From the NCBI GenBank assembly GCA_916048095.2, contig OU696597.1, positions 5,163,247 through 5,227,246 on the forward strand: 64,000 nt of DNA, written 5' to 3'. The notes beneath the pieces were generated by a model. The model was not told where the DNA came from. It was given only the letters and a program-made list of their open reading frames with translations, and made no database searches. Source of the DNA: Sacculina carcini (taxonomy: Eukaryota; Arthropoda; Thecostraca; Sacculinidae). The position numbers and the translations under genes are program-made. This document shows positions 11,893-22,244 of this stretch, in pieces (within the stretch, counting starts at the first letter, position 1; each line of letters starts with the position of its first letter).

Positions 11893-12306
11893 ATGAGTCA
11901 GGTGAATACAAACGTTGATACGGCCAAGCGGATCCTACCATTAGAACATCATGCGGTCAAGTTTGTTGCCGACACACCATTAATCTGTGGACACCCGCTG
12001 GAGCAGAGGATTTGGATTATTTTCGGACGACAGGAAAAACACAGTCAGACGGATTTCGAACATTTACAAAAACAGCTTACTAATATTATGCAACTGGAGC
12101 GATATTTTGACCCCTTTAGGAAACTTCGTCGCGGCGCGGTCAGAATATTCACCAACGAGGAGCGTGCACTACAGATTGTGTTCGATACACTTATGAGTCG
12201 GCCAATGAGATATGCTGGTCAGTGGCTTTTCACATTCAAGGACGCGAAAGCATTGCCAATTATGCCCAAGGTTATGACAACAACATTGTTGCCAATTACG
12301 CGCTGA
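11893..12306 (+). CDS. Unrecognised 137-residue ORF upstream of polymerase B
   Basis: ATG 11893 opens a frame that starts MSQVNTNVDTAKRILPLEHH and is rich in charged residues in its middle (FDPFRKLRRGAVRIFTNEER). Its last 25-30 residues overlap, out of frame, the polymerase exonuclease coding sequence. The true protein may therefore end or shift earlier, or this may be the displaced N-terminus of the polymerase. Polinton polymerases normally have further exonuclease sequence here and I could not match it. The ATG overlaps a minus-strand CAT, so it begins exactly where the divergent frame begins. Confidence 0.35.
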   Translation: MSQVNTNVDTAKRILPLEHHAVKFVADTPLICGHPLEQRIWIIFGRQEKHSQTDFEHLQKQLTNIMQLERYFDPFRKLRRGAVRIFTNEERALQIVFDTLMSRPMRYAGQWLFTFKDAKALPIMPKVMTTTLLPITR

Positions 12307-13604
12307 ACCAAGGAGTGGTGCCAGACCTAATCATGAACGGCAGAAAAATCCTCTCCATGCGCTTCTCCAACTCCAAACTCCATTTCATTGATTCCTTCAG
12401 TTTCCTTCCTATGCCTCTCGCGAAATTTTCCAAAACGTTCAACATTCCGTAAATGTTTGTTCCCTCACCTCCTCAACACTACGGACAATCAAAATTATGT
12501 AGGTCTTCTTCCTTCAGCCGATATGTTCGACCCGGGTCGCATGTCCACCGAACAGCACGCCGAGTTTCTCACTTGGCATGCCTCGCAGGTGGGCCGGCAG
12601 TATGACCTGCGCCAGGAAATGGGAGTGTACTGCCGCGACGATGTCAATGTACTTCGTCTCGGTTGTATGCCTTTCCGCCGACAATTCATCGAGGTGTCTG
12701 AGGTGGACCCATTTCAGAGCATCACGCTTCCATCTGCGTGTCATGAGGTGTGGCGTCAAAACTTTTTGCGCAAAGACAGCGTCGCGCTGATACCCACCCA
12801 TGAACACTACCGACCATGTGGCAACTACTCGAAAAAATCGATCCAGTGGCTGGAACTGGAGGCGTCGTCTCGCGACATCAATATCCAGCACGCATTGAGC
12901 TCTGGTGAGGTGTGTATTGGGTCGTACAAAGTGGACGGCTATGCCAAAGTGGGAGACCAACACCTGCTTTTCGAGTTTCTCGGTTGCTTTTTTCATGGTC
13001 ATCGGCATTCTGGTAAGTGTCTCTGCGCCAGCAAAAACTGTCGCTATGTGATGAACAGTTGGGCTCCATCAACGCGCCATCTATATGATGGCACCATGGC
13101 TCGTCTGGCGATACTGCGAGCCCGACCCGACACAACTGTCATCACCATCTGGGAGTGTGAATTTGATGCACTGCTTCGAGATGATAACGACCAACGTTGT
13201 CGCGCCGAAGCAGTGCAAGTCTTGCCGCCGATGAATGTTCGGGACGCCTTCTACGGAGGGCGAACAGAGGTGTTTTGTCAATATGCCGAATGTGCTGGTG
13301 ACGAACGGATCGAGTACGTTGATGTGTGCTCCTTGTATTCTTACATCCTTAAAAACGGCAAATTTCCCCTTGGTCATCCTTCTCACATTTTCCGTCCTCC
13401 CATCACAGATTTTCACAAATATTTCGGCATTATTCATTGCACAATTCTCCCTACACAGAATCTTCACGTTCCCGTCCTTCCCGCACGCATCAACGACCGC
13501 CTCATGTTCACCCTGTGTAGAACATGTGCCGAGCAGGGTATCGGTGGCAATTTCACCACGAGGTCGCCGCCGTGTCACCATTCGGACGAGGAGCGCAGTC
13601 TCAC

Positions 13605-14927
13605 TGTAACAAAACCAGAAACTCAAATATATTACAGACAGGCGCGCGTGGGCATCACCGCCCCACGCGCGCCTACAGGACGTCACACTCCGATCGCACC
13701 ACAAACACCACTCTAAGCTCACACCGTGACACACGGGAGCACACACACACACACACGCACAGTCCTCACCCGCCGCAACAACCAATCAGCGGCGAGCCGG
13801 TCAATCGCTCGCCGCCGCGGGACATGCATACTCGACAAACGCATACACACACACACACCGAAACAACTGCACACACTCACCGACACAGCTATACACACTC
13901 GCTCACACACTCTCGCACGCAATATACAATTCAACCATACACGATCACATATAGACACACTAGCACGTTCACGCACTCACAATCTTTCACACACACACTC
14001 TCTCTCTCACTACACACGATTACACCACACCTCCACCTGTTTTTAAAGAAACATAAATCAACAAAAAACCGCGAACCAAGCAAACCAGGAATAATGAACC
14101 AATAACCAAAATCTAATTAGACGACGGCCTCCGCCAGATGCACACACCTTGGCTGCGGCGAAACACAACACGTCAGGCCCCAGCGTCCACCACGCTCCCG
14201 CCTCCGCCCGTGCTCTTCAGTGCTCCGCCGCAGCCTGCCGTCCTCTTCATCGCCAACTGCCACGACAGGGCACAACACCACGACCCCAGCATCCACCATG
14301 CTCCCGTCGACACCCGTGCTCTTCAGCACCCTGCCGCAGACAGCCGTGACGTCGCCGCTCACACAGGCTACGCCGTCGCCGTCGATCCTTTCCTCCTCCG
14401 GCCTCAGCAGCACCTTTCTTTCCCCTGCCCTCCAGCACCAGCAGCCTCCACAAGCAGACTGCCAGCTGCCCGGCGACGAGTCCACCACCAGTGCAGGTGG
14501 GACGACGAGCAACCCTCGGCCGCAGCTCCCCCGCTGCCTCCTGCCGGCACCATGCTCTCCTGTCGTCCCCCTGCACACCAACCTGACACGCCGCCGAGCA
14601 ACTCCACATTCTCCAAGCCACTGATAATACTGGAGGGCACTATCTCCGCTGCTGAAGCCGGGTCGCAGACAAACAATACTTCCAAAACATAAAGGCCGAA
14701 ATAGCTTGTAGCAGAAATAAAACTAAAATATATTCAGCAAAAGAACAGACAATTAATTATGTGGTGTTATCGTGTGCAGTGAGAGAGTGTGTGCGTGTGA
14801 AAGATTGTGTGTGCGTGAACGTGTTAGTGTGTCTATATGTGATCGTGTATGGTTGAATTGTATATTGCGTGCGAGAGTGTGTGAGCGAGTGTGTATAGCT
14901 GTGTCGGTGAGTGTGTGCAGTTGTTTC

Positions 14928-14989
<62 letters not shown>

Positions 14990-16108
14990 CGTTTGTCGAG
15001 TATGCATGTCCCGAAGCGGCGAGTGAATGACCGGCTCGCCGCTGATTGGTTGTTGCAGCGGGTGAGGACTGTGTGCGCGTATGTGTGTGTCCGTGTGTGC
15101 TCCCGTGTGACACGGTGTGAGCGTGGAGTCGTGTTTGTGGTCCGATTGGAGTCCCGTTTGAGCTGCGGTTGTGGCGTGACGTCTTGTAGGCGCGCGTGGG
15201 GCAGTGATGCCCACGCGCGTCTGTCTGTAATTTAGATTTTTAGTTTCTGGTTTTGTTACAAGCTATTTCGGCCTTTTAGTTTGGAAGTGGTTTTTTGTCT
15301 GCGACCCGGCTTCAGCAGCAGAGATAGTGCCCTCCAGTATTAGCAGCGGCCTGGAGGAAGTGGTGGAGGTGCTCGGCGGCGTGTCAGGTTGGTGTGCAGG
15401 GGGACGGCAGGAGGGCATGGTGCCGGCAGGAAGCAGCGGAGTAGCTGTGGCCGAGGGTTGCTCGTCGTCCCGCCTGCACTGGTGTTAGACTCGTCGCCGG
15501 GCAGAAAGAAGATCGCTGGTGGAGGCTGCTGGTGCTGGAGGGCACGTGAGAGAAAGGAGCTGCTGAAGTCGGAGGAGAAATGACGAACGACGACGACGGT
15601 GCGGCTTGCGTGTGCGGCGGAGTCACGGCTGTCTGCGACGGAGTGCTGAATAGCACGGGTGTCGGCGGGAGCACAGTGGGTGCTGGGGCCGAGGTGTTGT
15701 GCCCTGTCGCGGCAGCCGGTGATGAAGAGGACGGCAGGCTGCGGCGGAGCACTGAAGAGCACGGGCGGAGGCGGGAGCGTGGTGGACGCTGGGCCTGACG
15801 TGTTGTGTTTCGCCGCAGCCAAGGTGTGTGCATCTGGTGGAGGCTGTCGTCTAATTAGATTTTGGTTATTGGTTCATTTTTCCTGGTTTGCTTTGTTCGC
15901 GGTTTTTTGTTGATTTATGTTTCTTTAAAACAGGTGGAGGTGTGGTGTTATCGTGTGCAGTGAGAGAGTGTGTGCGTGTGAAAGATTGTGTGTGCGTGAA
16001 CGTGTTAGTGTGTCTATATGTGATCGTGTATGGTTGAATTGTATATTGCGTGCGAGAGTGTGTGAGCGAGTGTGTATAGCTGTGTCGGTGAGTGTGTGCA
16101 GTTGTTTC

Positions 16109-16156
<48 letters not shown>

Positions 16157-16424
16157 CGTTTGTCGAGTATGCATGTCCCGAAGCGGCGAGTGAATGACCG
16201 GCTCGCCGCTGATTGGTTGTTGCAGCGGGTGAGGACTGTGTGCGCGTATGTGTGTGTCCGTGTGTGCTCCCGTGTGACACGGTGTGAGCGTGGAGTCGTG
16301 TTTGTGGTCCGATTGGAGTCCCGTTTGAGCTGCGGTTGTGGCGTGACGTCTTGTAGGCGCGCGTGGGGCAGTGATGCCCACGCGCGTCTGTCTGTAATAT
16401 ATTTTAGTTTCTGGTTTTGTTACA
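13605..16424. mobile_element. Foldback-type element with 1.1-kb inverted arms
   Basis: The left arm 13605-14706 is the reverse complement of the right arm 15261-16424. Ends are TGTAACAAAACCAGAAACT and its complement, flanked by a 5-bp duplication CTCAC (13600-13604, 16425-16429). Each arm contains a 12-bp-stem hairpin (GGCGCGCGTGGG with its complement), a (GT)n/(CA)n tract and a GC-rich segment. The 554-base loop (14707-15260) is a third, shorter copy of the terminal domain. All long reading frames in here are microsatellite or palindrome artefacts. The superfamily is undetermined: no transposase, and a TG...CA end with 5-bp duplication fits several classes. Confidence 0.85.
14707..15260. mobile_element. 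Nested 554-bp member of the same family at the palindrome centre
   Basis: It is bordered on both sides by AGCT (ending at 14706 and starting at 15261). The flanks would join into the palindrome GAAATAGCTATTTC. Its left end TGTAGCAGAAATAAAACT resembles the family terminus TGTAACAAAACCAGAAACT, and its right end is the full TTCTGGTTTTGTTACA. It includes a (GT)n run at about 14932-14991. Confidence 0.65.
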
Positions 16425-16805
16425 CTCACTTCCAGCTGGGTGTCGCTGGAAGTAGCAAAAGCTTTGGGGCTGGGGTATCGGCTCACTTCAATCCATGAGT
16501 TCTGGCACTTTGCCAACATCACACAGCTCAACGACGGCGAGGCAGGCGGACTGTTTGCACAATATGTAAACAAGGTTTACGCCCTCAAGGTCGCCGCCGA
16601 GGGTTATCCCGCTCACGTGCAGACTGACGACGACCGACTTGACTACCGACAGACTCTCGAAGCGCGTGAGGGTATAACCCTGCCGACCATTGAGAGGAAT
16701 CCGGGCCTGAGAGCTGTGGCCAAATTGTGCCTCAACAGCCAGTGGGGCAAGCTGGCTCAGCGCGCAAACCTGGGGCAGACTGAATACGTCACTTCCATGC
16801 GTTGT

Positions 16806-17085
16806 TAAAAAAAGGTTAAATGCCTAAGTGGCAGCTGCTACACGGGAAGAAGCCGAAGCTTATAAACACACAGGCGTGCCCCGTGCAGGTCGCTGCCACC
16901 GCAGAACCGACCCTCTCCACGCTATGGCGCCAAAAGGACGTAAGACGTATTAGAGAGGGCCACCTCCCCAGAATGCATGGCACAACTCATGACTGATATC
17001 TGGTACCATTTACTGCTGGGTTGACAGGGGCTGTGGGATTGTAGAATTCGCCCAATGAAATTCTGCTCCGCCGGGTTTACGCTCC
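16806..17085. other. Non-coding insertion in the polymerase gene (SINE-like?)
   Basis: Polymerase coding sequence stops at about 16805 after motif B and resumes at about 17085. The intervening ~280 bases have no ORF, begin with an A-rich stretch (TTAAAAAAAGGTTAAA) and include TACTGCTGGGTTGACAGGGG. No tRNA-type A or B box or clean target duplication was found, so the class is open. Confidence 0.45.
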
Positions 17086-17659
17086 GTTCGTGTTTACGAT
17101 CTGCTGGAGGATCCCGACATGGAGGTCTCCGCGTGTGACCTCATATCGGTGGCTGACGATAGTGAGGGGGACAGCATAATGCACGATGTATGGAGGCTGA
17201 CGTATTCACATCGACAAGACAAGACTGTGGCCGGTCCGCTTAAAACTAAGATCATCCTTGCTGCTTTTGTCACCTGCCAATCCCGACTCTATCTTTACTC
17301 TTTACTGCAACGCCTTTATCCTTTTCAGCTAATATACTGTGACACAGATTCAGTCATTTACAAAGCATCACCAGAAATGCCGCGCATACACACATCACAC
17401 TTTCTCGGCGACATGACTGACGAACTGTCTTGTTTCGGGGCAGGCAGCTATATTTCTCATTTAGTCTGTCTGTCTCCCAAAAATTACGCTTTTACTGTAC
17501 ACACACCAGACGGGCGCACCAAGACTACAGTAAAAATGTGCGGCATCACACAAACACACGACACGCAGCAGCTTATTTCCTTGGACGGTTGCCGATCCCT
17601 GTTAGAGGCGCCTGGGACCACAATCAAAGTCCCCTTTCGACAGTTTAAAAAACTGTAGA

Positions 17660-18220
17660 TTTCAAGATAATTACGGTGGGAGGGGAAAAAATGAATAGGT
17701 TAGTTTCCAGCAAACGCAGGGTCCTTCCCGATGATCGTACCTTCCCGTATGGCTTCACCGACTGACCGACCGACCGACTGACATCATCATCATCATCGTT
17801 ATTTATTGCTATTTATTTGTTGTGTTAGTGTTAGTTGTGCTAGGTGTGTTAGTTGTGCTAGATGTATTGGTTTTTAATATAAAAATGTTAGCTGTGTTAG
17901 TGTGTTAGTTGTGCTAGCGTGTTAGCTGTGTTAGTGTGTTATATAAATATAAAAGTGTTGGTGTGTGTGTATGTGTGTGTGTGTGTGTGTGTTATATAAA
18001 TATAAAAGTGTTGGTGTGTATACATGTTTTGGTGTGTGTGTGTATGTGTGTGTGTGTGTGTGTGTGCGGTATATAAATATACAAGTGTTGGTGTGTAATG
18101 TGTGTGTTATATAAATATAAGCGTTTGTGTGTCCGTGTGTGTGTGTGTGTATGTGTTAGTTGTGCAGGCTTTAATATACAAGTGTTGATGTGTAAACGTG
18201 TCATTTGATCTACGATCACC
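17660..18220. repeat. Low-complexity spacer between polymerase and ATPase
   Basis: Holds a short (CATCAT)n run near 17784, a degenerate GTTAGTTGTGCTAG-type minisatellite (17826-17940), and copies of ATATAAATATAAAAGTGTTGGTGTG alternating with (GT)n (17940-18190). No gene is visible; in other Polintons this interval often carries further genes. Confidence 0.7.
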
Positions 18221-18223
18221 GAG

Positions 18224-18508
18224 ATGGTGACGTATATATTGTGGCTCCTATTATCGCTATTGCTCCTTGTCAAATATTTTGAATATTTAATTGCGCAGTT
18301 GGTAATTGTGGGATTGTTATATGATTCCATTAAACGCCGGGGATGCTTGGGCGCTGATGCTCAGCGCAAAACCGGTCGCACATCAGCAAAAATACTTTAT
18401 ACAGCAAATACTTTATATAATACCGCTATAGTTAAACATAGATCAGCTTCATCGGTACGGCGGGTATGGAAACGTTTGACGCACGTCTTGTTACACCGTT
18501 CACAATGA
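18224..18508 (+). CDS. Small putative membrane protein overlapping the ATPase start
   Basis: ATG 18224 gives 94 residues starting MVTYILWLLLSLLLLVKYFE, then IAQLVIVGLL, i.e. one long or two short membrane segments within the first 35 residues, followed by a basic tail. The stop lies 43 bases inside the ATPase gene, so the last residues are shared coding space. I do not recognise the protein. Position directly upstream of the ATPase on the same strand suggests an element gene, but the ORF is short enough that chance cannot be excluded. Confidence 0.4.
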   Translation: MVTYILWLLLSLLLLVKYFEYLIAQLVIVGLLYDSIKRRGCLGADAQRKTGRTSAKILYTANTLYNTAIVKHRSASSVRRVWKRLTHVLLHRSQ

Positions 18509-18810
18509 TCTTGTCCGGTCCTTCAGGGTCCGGCAAGAGTCAATTTATAGTCGACATGCTGACACGGGCGGACCTAGTGCTCACTCGACGCCCCGATTAT
18601 GTACTGTATTGCCACGGAACTGCAGCGCCCGATCATATAGATAAGAATTTAGTTAACGAGATGCAGTACGGAGTGCCATCAAATGAGGAAATTCAACGAT
18701 TGGCAAGCACTAGGGCTGGGCAGGAACCGGTTCCGGAACCGGTTCTGACGGTTCTTCTACGTGGGTATTGGAACCGGGTCCGAGACTCGGAACCGGTTCT
18801 GGAACCGGGT

Positions 18811-19210
18811 CCACACGGATCCGAGTCCACACGGTTCCGATTCTCGGATCCGAGTCCACACGGTTCCGATTCTCGGATCCGAGTCCACACGGTTCCGATT
18901 CTCGGATCCGAGTCCACACGGTTCCGATTCTCGGATCCGAGTCCACACGGATCCGAGTCCACACGGATCCGAGTCCACACGGATCCGAGTCCACACGGTT
19001 CCGATTCTTGGACCCGGGTCCACACGGATCCGAGTCCACACGGTTCCGATTCTCGGACCCGGGTCCACACGGATCCGAGTCCACACGGTTCCGATTCTCG
19101 GACCCGGGTCCACACGGATCCGAGTCCACACGGTTCCGATTCTTGGACCCGGGTCCACACGGATCCGAGTCCACACGGTTCCGATTCTCGGACCCGGGTC
19201 CACACGGATC
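18811..19210. repeat. 16/29/45-bp modular tandem array in the hAT element
   Basis: Units of 29 bases (CACACGGTTCCGATTCTCGG plus ATCCGAGTC) come first, then 16-base units (CACACGGATCCGAGTC). Then a 45-base compound of one 16- and one 29-base module, with ACCCGGGTC replacing ATCCGAGTC at the junction, is repeated about four times. The long overlapping reading frames here only reflect unit lengths without stops. Confidence 0.88.
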
Positions 19211-20076
19211 TTAGTATCAGGACTGACAGGAAAATGTATGTGCATTGCGCACACACTACATGAACACTACGGTGCGTTTTAGAATAAACGCTAATATGAA
19301 ATTGCGGTGAATGCAGTTTTTCACGTGTATTTAAAAAATGCGTATTATATTGTCTTCTTTTTTCTGAAATACATGTACATTATTTGCAAGTAAGTCTGTG
19401 CGCGCAGAGTCATATTACACGAGGTATAATACTAAATTTAATACATATTATTTATTACGCTTATTTTATTGAATATATTATTAATATATTATTTTTTGGC
19501 GTATGATTACCGGAATTTGATTAAATAACCTCATTTTCAGCTAATTTGAGAGAAAAAGTATCGCATGAATGTTGATACAACATTTTTCTAAGTCTGCGTG
19601 AAAACTGCATCCTTTCCATGGTGACTTCAATTACAATTCATGCATTAATGCATAAATGTTTAATATTAGAAATTGTTTCTACTTATTAAAATGGCATTTT
19701 TATCAATTTCCCTCTTATTTTTTAGTTTCTATTTATTCTTGTAGTGCTCCAACATTAGTAGCGTAGCAGAGGGCCTTAGTGACCTTGCGATTATTACGAA
19801 AATTTTCACAATATTCATCATTGAATCTCATAATTATCACTCAATGAGGTCGTTAAGGGGAAAATCACTCTTTTGTTGAACTCGGCGTATACTTTATCAT
19901 TTAAGCATTTAGTCATACGAATAACTAACATACTTCTTCCCAAATGTAACTTTTTTTTACCCGAGAACGCCCATTATATCGCTAATATTGAATTGTTGTG
20001 AAATTGCCAATATGCCTCGATATAGAACTATTCAAATTCATATTTTTCATATTTTCCATTTGACGTCTCCCGAGAA

Positions 20077-20280
20077 GTGAATCCATTATCATGGTGGAGG
20101 GACCGAGCGTTGTTACTGCCTCGACTACATGAAGTGGCGACAAAATATTTGTGCACACCGGCATCTTCCGTTCCATCTGAACGTTTATTTTCAAAAGCCG
20201 GTGAATGGATATCACACAGACGAAACAGTCTCAAAGAAGAAAACATAAATATGATTCTCTTTTTGAATGAAAATGTGTAA
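20077..20280 (+). pseudogene. hAT transposase C-terminal dimerisation domain fragment
   Basis: The frame encodes NPLSWWRDRALLLPRL, then KYLCTPASSVPSERLFSKAG and FLNEN, ending in TAA. This is the conserved hATC block ('P..WW......P.L...A...L..PA.S...ER.FS.AG'). The DDE catalytic core and the BED zinc finger upstream are gone, so the copy cannot make transposase. Confidence 0.85.
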
Positions 20281-21388
20281 TATATACGCGTTTTGTGTAT
20301 GTGTGTGTGAACGTGTGCGTTACGGATTAAGCGAACGTTTTCGGGCAATAGCCGAAATCAAATTATTGTTTGTTTGAGATATTATGTAACAGGTGATACG
20401 CAAACATTGTTTATATTGGAAAGTACATTGACTATTTAGCACATTTTTGCAGCATTAGCCACATTATTGTGTAAGCATTGTATGCATTTTTCTGTTGTTA
20501 AATATAGAGATGATAATGCCTTGTACATGTCTTCATTGAATATTAAAGCTTTTCTTCAAATTACAGGGCCGTAGTCAAGAGTTATATGCTTCACTCACCC
20601 AAAAAAACAAAATGAGGATCCCCCACAAAAATGAAATTTATGAAATGATGAATTTAATTTTGTGAGAATACCCACTATAATGAAACTGATATAACTTTGA
20701 CTTTCAATAAAATTTTGAATTTATATAAACATTTGTTATTTTCCCAGTCACACGTTCATCTATGCCAACTCTCTTTTGTGTCTTCTCCCTTTGGGTGATC
20801 TCTAAACATGCGCACAGAAAATATATTTTTTCATCCAAGCGGAATCGGTTCCGGAACCGGTTCCAACGGTTCCACTGCCCTACGGATCCGGAACCGTGAG
20901 TATCAATTTTCACGGTTCCTGCCCAGCCCTAGCAAGCACACATAAACACGGTAATGGTTGCATGGTCGTTATCGACGACTTACTGGATGCTGTGGAAGGA
21001 CCTGTTGTACGCGACATGTTTACGAAAACGTCGCGTCACGACAACATGAGTGTACTATTTGTCACCCAAAATACGTTTCTCAAGTCGCCAAACTACCGGA
21101 AAATCAGCCTCAATACAAATTATTATGTATTTTTCCGTAATTTTTGAGATCAAACACCACTGCGCGCATTTGCTCAGCAGTACATGACAGATAATATCAG
21201 GTTCATTATGGATGTTTATAGAGACGTAATGAAGAAAATGTACGGTCATTTGCTTGTGGATTTGCGTCAACAAACTGACAACAGACTCCGTGTGCGTAGC
21301 AATGTGTTGAAACAGCCCATAACAGTTTATCTACCCGCTTTGAGGTATAAATAGCACCTATAGTTGAACAAGTGAATCATTTGTCAAC

Positions 21389-21694
21389 ATGTCGTCGACG
21401 TTGCAACGCTGTTGGCCGACAATCGAAGCACTTCCGCGTCTCACACACCGTCCACAAAAAGCCGTTCTCAACACGTACGACCCTGCTCTGATTCGGGCTA
21501 TTTGTGAAATTGGTCATAACCTGCTGCAAGACCGCGTCCCTTTGGAAAAAGAACAAAAGCGTCGCCTATCCAAATACAAGAAAATACTGCGTAAATTAGG
21601 TGACAAACGTCCGTCACTAAAGAAAAAACAACGAGTGCTGGTGCAAAGCGGAAATTTTTTTCCGCCCTTATACCCGTGGTTGCATCGGTTATAA
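21389..21694 (+). pseudogene. Small basic Polinton protein, C-terminus frameshifted
   Basis: ATG 21389 gives a lysine/arginine-rich protein. The conserved-looking part is LIRAICEIGHNLLQDRVPLE followed by KRRLSKYKKILRKLGDKRPS, a pattern I associate with a small gene found next to ATPase and integrase in Polintons and adintoviruses (possibly a core or DNA-binding protein; recalled, not verified). The ORF ends at 21694 out of frame. One base missing in a T7 run at about 21655-21661 would explain this, because the other frame continues as a hydrophobic tail and stops at TAA 21715-21717, overlapping the next start as TAATG. Confidence 0.6.
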
Positions 21695-21716
21695 GCTGTA
21701 TACTGTCTGCAAAATA

Positions 21717-22244
21717 ATGAGCGCCTTCCAACGAATGGTTCTCATATCGCAAGCCACATATGATGAAATGCAAGGTCGAACCATATCCACAACCACATCC
21801 CCTCTAGAGCAAATTCTCGACAAACCTACAGGGAATGCCGAAGCGAAACGGATCGAGTACATGAACGTCTGGCGCCCTGAACAGGCCACCGCTCCTGCTC
21901 CGCCTGTAGAGTCTGCTAAATGGCTCCAACTTGTACCGTCAAGTTATAAAAAACACGCACAATACGTGCTTTCCCAATTGAGTACTGTGCTGAGATGGGA
22001 CAACAACACCGGAATCATTTATCTCAATAACACACAAATTCCTCGGAGCAATATTGTCGACGTGGTAAACTATATCGTTCGACGTCGTAAAAGTGTTCCT
22101 GAGCCAACAGGTTGGGCACAACTGCGACAACTGATTGAGTCGTCGAATTTACCGCGAGAAGTTGCCCCGAATATTCACGGACAGCGAGTTTCGACAGTCG
22201 GCCAACGATCGGCAAATATCTCGCGCAAATGGATAGTAAGCTGA
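21717..22244 (+). CDS. Conserved Polinton protein of unknown function, 175 residues
   Basis: The start overlaps the stop of the preceding gene (TAATG). The N-terminus MSAFQRMVLISQATYDEMQG and the central WDNNTGIIYLNNTQIPRSNI, followed by IVDVVNYIVR and PTGWAQLRQLIESSNLPRE, look like a globular protein found repeatedly in Polintons; I know no function. It appears intact from ATG to TGA 22242-22244. Its end overlaps the integrase coding region, which continues upstream of its own first ATG in another frame (to about 22130). Confidence 0.55.
   Translation: MSAFQRMVLISQATYDEMQGRTISTTTSPLEQILDKPTGNAEAKRIEYMNVWRPEQATAPAPPVESAKWLQLVPSSYKKHAQYVLSQLSTVLRWDNNTGIIYLNNTQIPRSNIVDVVNYIVRRRKSVPEPTGWAQLRQLIESSNLPREVAPNIHGQRVSTVGQRSANISRKWIVS

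Larger units (their letters stand above)
12222..17658 (+). pseudogene. Polinton protein-primed DNA polymerase B, split into four pieces
   Basis: Replicative polymerase of the element. Pieces in order are: 12222-12452 (exonuclease II region, NYAQGYDNNIV, then FIDSFSFLPMPL); 12450-13604 in the next frame (exonuclease III YCRDDVNVLRL, the conserved FLGCFFHGH block, and motif A DVCSLYSYILKNGKFPLGHP at 13321); 16425-16808 (motif B KLCLNSQWGK at 16722); and about 17085-17658 (motif C YCDTDS at 17335, then the C-terminus). A frameshift near 12445, a 2.8-kb foldback element and a non-coding insertion of about 280 bases separate them. Motif A reads SLYS where the family has SLYP. Family membership is certain from motifs A to C; the N-terminal end is not resolved. 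Confidence 0.92.
18711..20931 (+). mobile_element. hAT DNA transposon, internally decayed
   Basis: Terminal inverted repeats TAGGGCTGGGCAGGAACC and GGTTCCTGCCCAGCCCTA are flanked by an exact 8-bp duplication GCAAGCAC (18703-18710 and 20932-20939), the hAT signature. The left part is a GC-rich tandem array, the middle (19260-20030) is AT-rich with no ORF, and a transposase C-terminal remnant sits near 20077. It lies inside the ATPase gene. Confidence 0.93.
18466..21354 (+). pseudogene. Polinton packaging-type ATPase, interrupted by a hAT element
   Basis: FtsK/HerA-superfamily ATPase of the kind that pumps DNA into virions in related viruses. Starting at ATG 18466, Walker A GPSGSGKS lies at residues 18-25. 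Coding stops at 18710 where a 2.2-kb hAT element enters and resumes at 20940 with the Walker B block CMVVIDDLLDA, then SVLFVTQNTF, a sensor-like segment. The 8-bp target duplication leaves the frame continuous. A TGA at 21145-21147 truncates the rest, which is otherwise open to TAG 21352-21354. The two parts total about 219 codons, normal for the family. Confidence 0.88.

Noticed and set aside
13732-14692. Overlapping ORFs rich in His/Thr or Pro/Ala/Ser
   Set aside because: They lie wholly inside the foldback arm and come from (AC)n tracts and GC-rich palindromes; the mirrored arm gives the same reading frames in reverse.
14753-16573. Several 80-235 residue ORFs on both strands
   Set aside because: Translations of the inverted arm and nested copy, with no conserved protein content.
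18228-18470. Searched for capsid or protease genes between polymerase and ATPase
   Set aside because: Only a 94-residue membrane-type ORF and simple repeats; no capsid-like or cysteine-protease motif.
18693-19282. Five overlapping ORFs of 148-265 codons
   Set aside because: Tandem array artefact: module lengths and lack of stops keep frames open; only the first 82 codons of the 18466 frame are genuine ATPase.
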